This document shows, in pieces, positions 60,850-64,000 of a stretch of DNA of 64,000 nt; position 1 is the stretch's first letter, and every line of letters begins with the position of its first letter. The notes beneath the pieces are model-generated. The model ran no database searches and was not told the origin of the DNA. It was given only the letters and a program-made list of their open reading frames with translations. Made by a program: the position numbers and the translations under genes. Where the stretch lies: NCBI GenBank assembly GCA_900541685.1, contig UQKM01000003.1, forward strand, positions 75,975 through 139,974. Reading direction: 5' to 3'. The DNA is from an uncultured Collinsella sp. GTDB lineage: Bacteria; Actinomycetota; Coriobacteriia; Coriobacteriales; Coriobacteriaceae.

Positions 60850-61830
60850 ATGAAATTCGCACGCGATTGTCGTTCGAGCGAATCCAACGAAGCAACCGCG
60901 CAGCTGCTGTTCGAAGCGCTGCCGTGGATTAAGAACCTGACCGGCAAGACGGTTGTTATCAAATATGGCGGAGCCGCCATGGTCGACGAGCAGCTGCGTC
61001 GCGACGTGATGAGCGACATCGTCCTGCTTAAGATCATCGGCATGCGCCCCGTTATCGTGCATGGCGGCGGCAAGGCTATCAACGAGGCGCTGAGCCACTA
61101 TGACATCCCCGTCGAGTTTAAGAACGGCCAGCGCGTGACCACGCCGGCGACTATGGATATCGTGCGCGAGGTGCTGGGCGGCAAGGTTAACCAGGAGCTG
61201 GTTGTCGCCATCAACCACCACGGCAACCTGGCCGTGGGCGTGTCGGGCAGCGATGCTGGCACGCTCATCGCCGAGCCGCTCGACCCCGAGCTCGGTCGCG
61301 TGGGCAAAGTGACGCACGTTAACACCGACTATATCGAGCGCTTACTCGATAGCGAGTACATCCCCGTCATCGCTACCGTCGCGGCGGGGGAGGACGGCGG
61401 TTTCTTCAACATCAATGCCGATACCGCCGCCGGTGCCGTTGCGGCAGCGCTCCACGCGCACAAGGCGATCTTTTTGACCGACGTCGACGGCCTGTACAAG
61501 GACTTTAGCGATAAGGATTCACTTATCTCCAACCTGACGCTCGACGAGGTCAATGAGATGCTCTACGGCGGCGAGGTCGATAAGGGCATGATTCCCAAGC
61601 TGCGCGCGGCCGTCGATGCGCTTGCCGGCGGCGTATTTCGTGCCCACATCATCAACGGCACCACGCCGCATTCGCTGCTGCTGGAGCTGCTGACCGATGC
61701 CGGCGTCGGCACCGTGATCCATTCCACCGAGACGGCCTACGAGTTCGATACGCATCCGCATCCGCTTTCGACCTTTGCGGCGCGTCTGGCCGAGAACCTC
61801 GACGAGGTCGAGAAGCTCCAGACGGTCTAG
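60850..61830 (+). CDS. argB: Acetylglutamate kinase
   Basis: A 326-residue amino-acid kinase that phosphorylates N-acetylglutamate, often the arginine-inhibited step. Motifs: VVIKYGGAAM, the glycine loop VIVHGGGKAINEAL, NADTAAGAVAAAL and FLTDVDGLYKD. An N-terminal helix of about 20 residues precedes the core, as in arginine-sensitive hexameric forms. The ATG at 60850 follows GAGG; the upstream in-frame extension is not conserved in style. Confidence 0.95.
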   Translation: MKFARDCRSSESNEATAQLLFEALPWIKNLTGKTVVIKYGGAAMVDEQLRRDVMSDIVLLKIIGMRPVIVHGGGKAINEALSHYDIPVEFKNGQRVTTPATMDIVREVLGGKVNQELVVAINHHGNLAVGVSGSDAGTLIAEPLDPELGRVGKVTHVNTDYIERLLDSEYIPVIATVAAGEDGGFFNINADTAAGAVAAALHAHKAIFLTDVDGLYKDFSDKDSLISNLTLDEVNEMLYGGEVDKGMIPKLRAAVDALAGGVFRAHIINGTTPHSLLLELLTDAGVGTVIHSTETAYEFDTHPHPLSTFAARLAENLDEVEKLQTV

Positions 61831-61898
61831 CTGACCGCAGCCGCCCAATTCCTGCACCCATAGGCCTGCGCCGTCCGGCGCTCAACGAAAGGCATTCC

Positions 61899-63182
61899 AT
61901 GTCACTTGCAGCTCAGCAATCGCTTGAATCCAATTACGTTATGCATACCTTTGGCCGCTCTCCGGTCGAGTTTGTCGAGGGTCACGGCATGAAGCTCACC
62001 GGCGACGATGGCCGTGAGTACCTCGACTTTCTTGCCGGCATCGGCGTGTGCAGCCTAGGTCATGGTGACCCGGCCGTGCTCTCGGCGCTCGAGGCACAGA
62101 CCAAAAAGCTCATGCATGTCTCCAATTACTTCTACATTGAGCAGCGCGGACAGGTCGCGGCGCTGCTGTCCAAGCTTGCTAACGACGACGTAGATGGTGC
62201 GCGCGTGCTTGCCGATGCCATTGCCGCCGGCGATGAGACCACGGCAGCTGCTCTTGGTGCCCCGGCTGCGGATGAGCAGGTTTGGGAGACCTTCTTTGCC
62301 AACTCCGGCGCTGAGGCCAACGAGGGCTCGATGAAGCTCGCGCGCCTGTACGCCAAACGTGCCGGTAACGGCGGCAACACTATCGTGTGCATGCGCGGCG
62401 GCTTCCACGGCCGTACGCTCGAGACCATTGCCGCCACCATGCAGGATTGGCTGCAGGATAGTTTCCGCCCGCTGCCGGGTGGCTTTGTGGCCTGTACGCC
62501 CAACGATATCAATGAACTGCGTGCGATCTTTAAGCAGCTGGGGAGCGAAATATGTGCCGTGATGCTCGAGCCGATCCAGGGTGAGAGTGGCGTGCACCCC
62601 ATAACCGAGGAGTTTATGACGGCAGCGCGCGACCTGGCACACGAAGTGGGCACCGTGCTTATAGCCGACGAGGTCCAGTGCGGCATCTTCCGCTCCGGCA
62701 AGCCGTTTGCATTCCAAACCTATGGCGTGGAACCCGACATCATGAGCCTTGCCAAGGGCATTGCCGATGGCGTGCCCATGGGTGCCGTCGTAGCAAAGAA
62801 GGAGATTGCCGACGTGTTTAAGCCGGGCGACCACGGCTCGACCTTTGGCGGTAGCTGCTTGGCTGTCGCGGCGTGCGCCGCGACGCTCTCCGCGCTCGTG
62901 CGCGGCGATTATGCCGACCATGCTGCCAAGGTAGGCGCCTATATGGAGGCAAAGCTCGCCAAGCTGCCGAACGTGACCGAGGTGCGTGGCCGCGGCTTGA
63001 TGCTCGGCTGTGATTTGGATGATGCCGCGGGCGACGCGCATGATATTGTTGCCCGCGCGCTGGCCGCCGGTGCCGTGATTAACGCTACAGGTGCTCATAC
63101 GCTGCGTTTCCTGCCGCCGCTCGTCTGCGAGGAATCCGACGTGGACAGTCTGATCGAGATCCTGTCGGACGTTTTGGCCTAA
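61899..63182 (+). CDS. argD: Acetylornithine aminotransferase
   Basis: A 427-residue PLP enzyme that converts N-acetylglutamate semialdehyde to N-acetylornithine. Motifs: DFLAGIGVCSLGH, FFANSGAEANEG, GFHGRT, IADEVQCGIFRSG and the PLP Lys286 in SLAKGIADGVP. It is longer than usual because about 30 extra acidic/Ala-rich residues sit between the early helix (VAALLSKLAN) and FFANSGAEAN. GAAAGG precedes the ATG. Last arg gene in the window; no argF or argG follows within it. Confidence 0.94.
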   Translation: MSLAAQQSLESNYVMHTFGRSPVEFVEGHGMKLTGDDGREYLDFLAGIGVCSLGHGDPAVLSALEAQTKKLMHVSNYFYIEQRGQVAALLSKLANDDVDGARVLADAIAAGDETTAAALGAPAADEQVWETFFANSGAEANEGSMKLARLYAKRAGNGGNTIVCMRGGFHGRTLETIAATMQDWLQDSFRPLPGGFVACTPNDINELRAIFKQLGSEICAVMLEPIQGESGVHPITEEFMTAARDLAHEVGTVLIADEVQCGIFRSGKPFAFQTYGVEPDIMSLAKGIADGVPMGAVVAKKEIADVFKPGDHGSTFGGSCLAVAACAATLSALVRGDYADHAAKVGAYMEAKLAKLPNVTEVRGRGLMLGCDLDDAAGDAHDIVARALAAGAVINATGAHTLRFLPPLVCEESDVDSLIEILSDVLA

Positions 63183-63313
63183 CACAGCGAAATAACTTAA
63201 CTTTGACCGGGTTCCGGACTGCGGACGTGCCCTATGTGGCATGATTCAGCGGTCTGGAGCCCGTTTTGCCTTAGATTTGCTAAGGCGGGGAGACCTGCTG
63301 GTCAAAAAACATC

Positions 63314-63500
63314 AAATATGAGTACTGTTATCGATTTGGTAGCAGCAATTTTGGACTAATAAGGCCAGATAGCTAGTCGAAATGGCGATGAATGTACGAT
63401 TTTGATCCAATTGTTAGTCCTTATAATGGACATATGTTGCGTAACTTAAGCAAATACTATCTTTTGATATGTTGTAAGCAAGGTAGCAGTACTCATTTTT
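63314..63500. repeat. 187-bp MITE-like element with 17-bp terminal inverted repeats
   Basis: 63314-63330 (AAATATGAGTACTGTTA) and the reverse complement of 63484-63500 (AAAAATGAGTACTGCTA) agree at 15 of 17 positions. The AT-rich interior has nested pairing (GGACTAATAAGG with CCTTAT) and contains the 17-mer GGACATATGTTGCGTAA also found at 26988. No gene in it. The 130 bases before it, after argD, hold no feature I can name. Confidence 0.6.
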
Positions 63501-63519
63501 GCCATTTTCTGGCCACGGC

Positions 63520-63750
63520 CTTTGTGACAGACGTGCTGGTGGGTTCGAATCCCATGCGCTGGGCCTGAAAAAAGGAAAGGCCTCCATCGCTGGGGGCCTA
63601 ACAATTCAGTGGTGGGCGATGAGGGATGTCGCGTGCGGCTGACGCCGTCCGCTCTCGCTTCGGGCCTACGGCCCTCGCGTGCTGCGCTGGAAAACGCTTC
63701 GCGTTTCCTCAGCTCCGCACCCTTTCGGGTTCGAATCCCTCTGCGATGGG
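63520..63750. other. Mosaic of tRNA 3'-end fragments
   Basis: Plus strand T-arm-like pieces GGTGGGTTCGAATCCCAT (63536-63553) and CGGGTTCGAATCCCT (63727-63741) occur without 5' halves. At 63606-63627 is an exact 22-nt copy of the 3' end (with CCA) of the tRNA-Val at 63795. It is followed on the minus strand by a terminator (63568-63598) like that of the intact gene. Between lie small hairpins such as GGAAAACGC/GCGTTTCC. No complete second tRNA folds here. Confidence 0.5.
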
Positions 63751-63753
63751 CCC

Positions 63754-63783
63754 AAAAATGAAAGGCCCCCATAGCTGGGAGCC
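63754..63783 (-). terminator. Terminator of tRNA-Val
   Basis: GGCCCCC/GGGAGCC (one G-U pair) with a 6-nt loop, followed on the minus strand by TTTCATTTTT. Confidence 0.7.
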
Positions 63784-63794
63784 TATCAAATCAG

Positions 63795-63870
63795 TGGTGG
63801 GCGATGAGGGATTCGAACCCCCAGCCTTGTGCGTGTAAAGCACCTGCGCTAACCGTTGCGCCAATCGCCC
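63795..63870 (-). tRNA. tRNA-Val(UAC)
   Basis: A 76-nt gene on the minus strand including an encoded CCA (63795-63797). Acceptor GGGCGAT pairs with ATCGCCC, the D-stem is GCGC/GCGC, the anticodon loop TTTACAC gives UAC (valine), and the T-loop is TTCGAAT. The first anticodon-stem pair (G27-A43) does not match, which is slightly unusual. A TATACT -10 box lies 11 bases upstream (63886-63881), and a terminator follows. Confidence 0.9.
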
Positions 63871-63984
63871 GTGCGGAGAGAGTATAGCAAAACAATCGCC
63901 TCATTCATCTCATATCCATTAAAGGTAACCGTCGCGTGTCACAGCCCTTGATTCTCATCTTCATTGCAACAGACTCAGGACTCA

Positions 63985-64000
63985 GCGCAACGCGTTGCGC
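63985..64000. other. 16-nt palindrome at the window edge
   Basis: GCGCAACGCGTTGCGC is a perfect palindrome cut by the window end, so its context is unknown. The 110 bases between it and the tRNA hold no gene that I can see. Confidence 0.3.

Noticed and set aside
63446..63838. Frames of 70-108 residues over the tRNA region
   Set aside because: They read through tRNA fragments and terminators; the peptides are typical mis-called products of tRNA loci.

Overview
The window is high-GC Gram-positive (actinobacterial) chromosome and looks like a gut Coriobacteriia genome of the Collinsella type. The gene content supports this: an AmaP/DUF2273/Asp23 envelope-stress trio, an LTA-synthase-like sulfatase, a GluABCD-type glutamate transporter, fused energy-coupling-factor ATPases, an argCJBD cluster and a very large acyl-CoA dehydratase activase. 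The genus is an inference from content and style. No prophage, intact transposase or CRISPR array was seen.

Layout. 1-1641: the end of an HD-GYP-like protein, an Hpt phosphotransfer protein, and a DUF2975 membrane protein paired with a small HTH regulator. 1681-7258: an AT-richer island holding a probable RiPP locus. It has a 42-residue six-cysteine precursor (not called by ordinary ORF cut-offs), a strong hairpin terminator, a three-gene ABC transporter of the immunity type, a radical SAM/SPASM maturase and a fused ABC exporter. 7358-11644 (-): glutamate/polar amino-acid ABC transporter with a class I glutamine-amidotransferase-like hydrolase. 11645-12220: non-coding, with repeats and a gene relic. 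12221-20855: a divergent DXS (-), an HD protein, a CmpB-type membrane protein, amt with P-II, a TetR/MFS pair and a HAD phosphatase with a hairpin over its ribosome binding site.

20856-30286: a possible SOS-linked small hydrophobic toxin-like peptide, TetR plus the 1594-residue activase, a hydroxyacyl-CoA dehydrogenase, a small exported protein and a DUF389 protein (-). 30497-44154: OPT transporter (-), coaX, dCMP deaminase, Nfu, lgt, a large multi-pass membrane protein, yebC, the Asp23 operon, a YitT protein and two zinc-ribbon membrane proteins followed by a DUF2752 protein. 44261-50917: M20 and YtcJ-like amidohydrolases, an LTA-synthase-like sulfatase, and a Cys/His-rich small protein. 51201-53228: groES-groEL followed by a 145-nt near-perfect palindrome. 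53566-58030: FMN riboswitch, ribU-ecfA-ecfT riboflavin uptake system and two flavin-binding PPOX-fold proteins. 58175-63182: tandem ARG boxes and argC-argJ-argB-argD. 63183-64000: a MITE-like element, tRNA 3'-end fragments and an intact tRNA-Val(UAC).

Two things stand out. One is the six-cysteine radical-SAM peptide locus at 1787-7258. The other is a dispersed family of hairpins whose arms differ from copy to copy but which share a core around GGGACAG; they sit only between genes and look like REP elements. Coordinates of starts have been moved from the longest possible ORF to the codon best supported by a ribosome binding site and family length.
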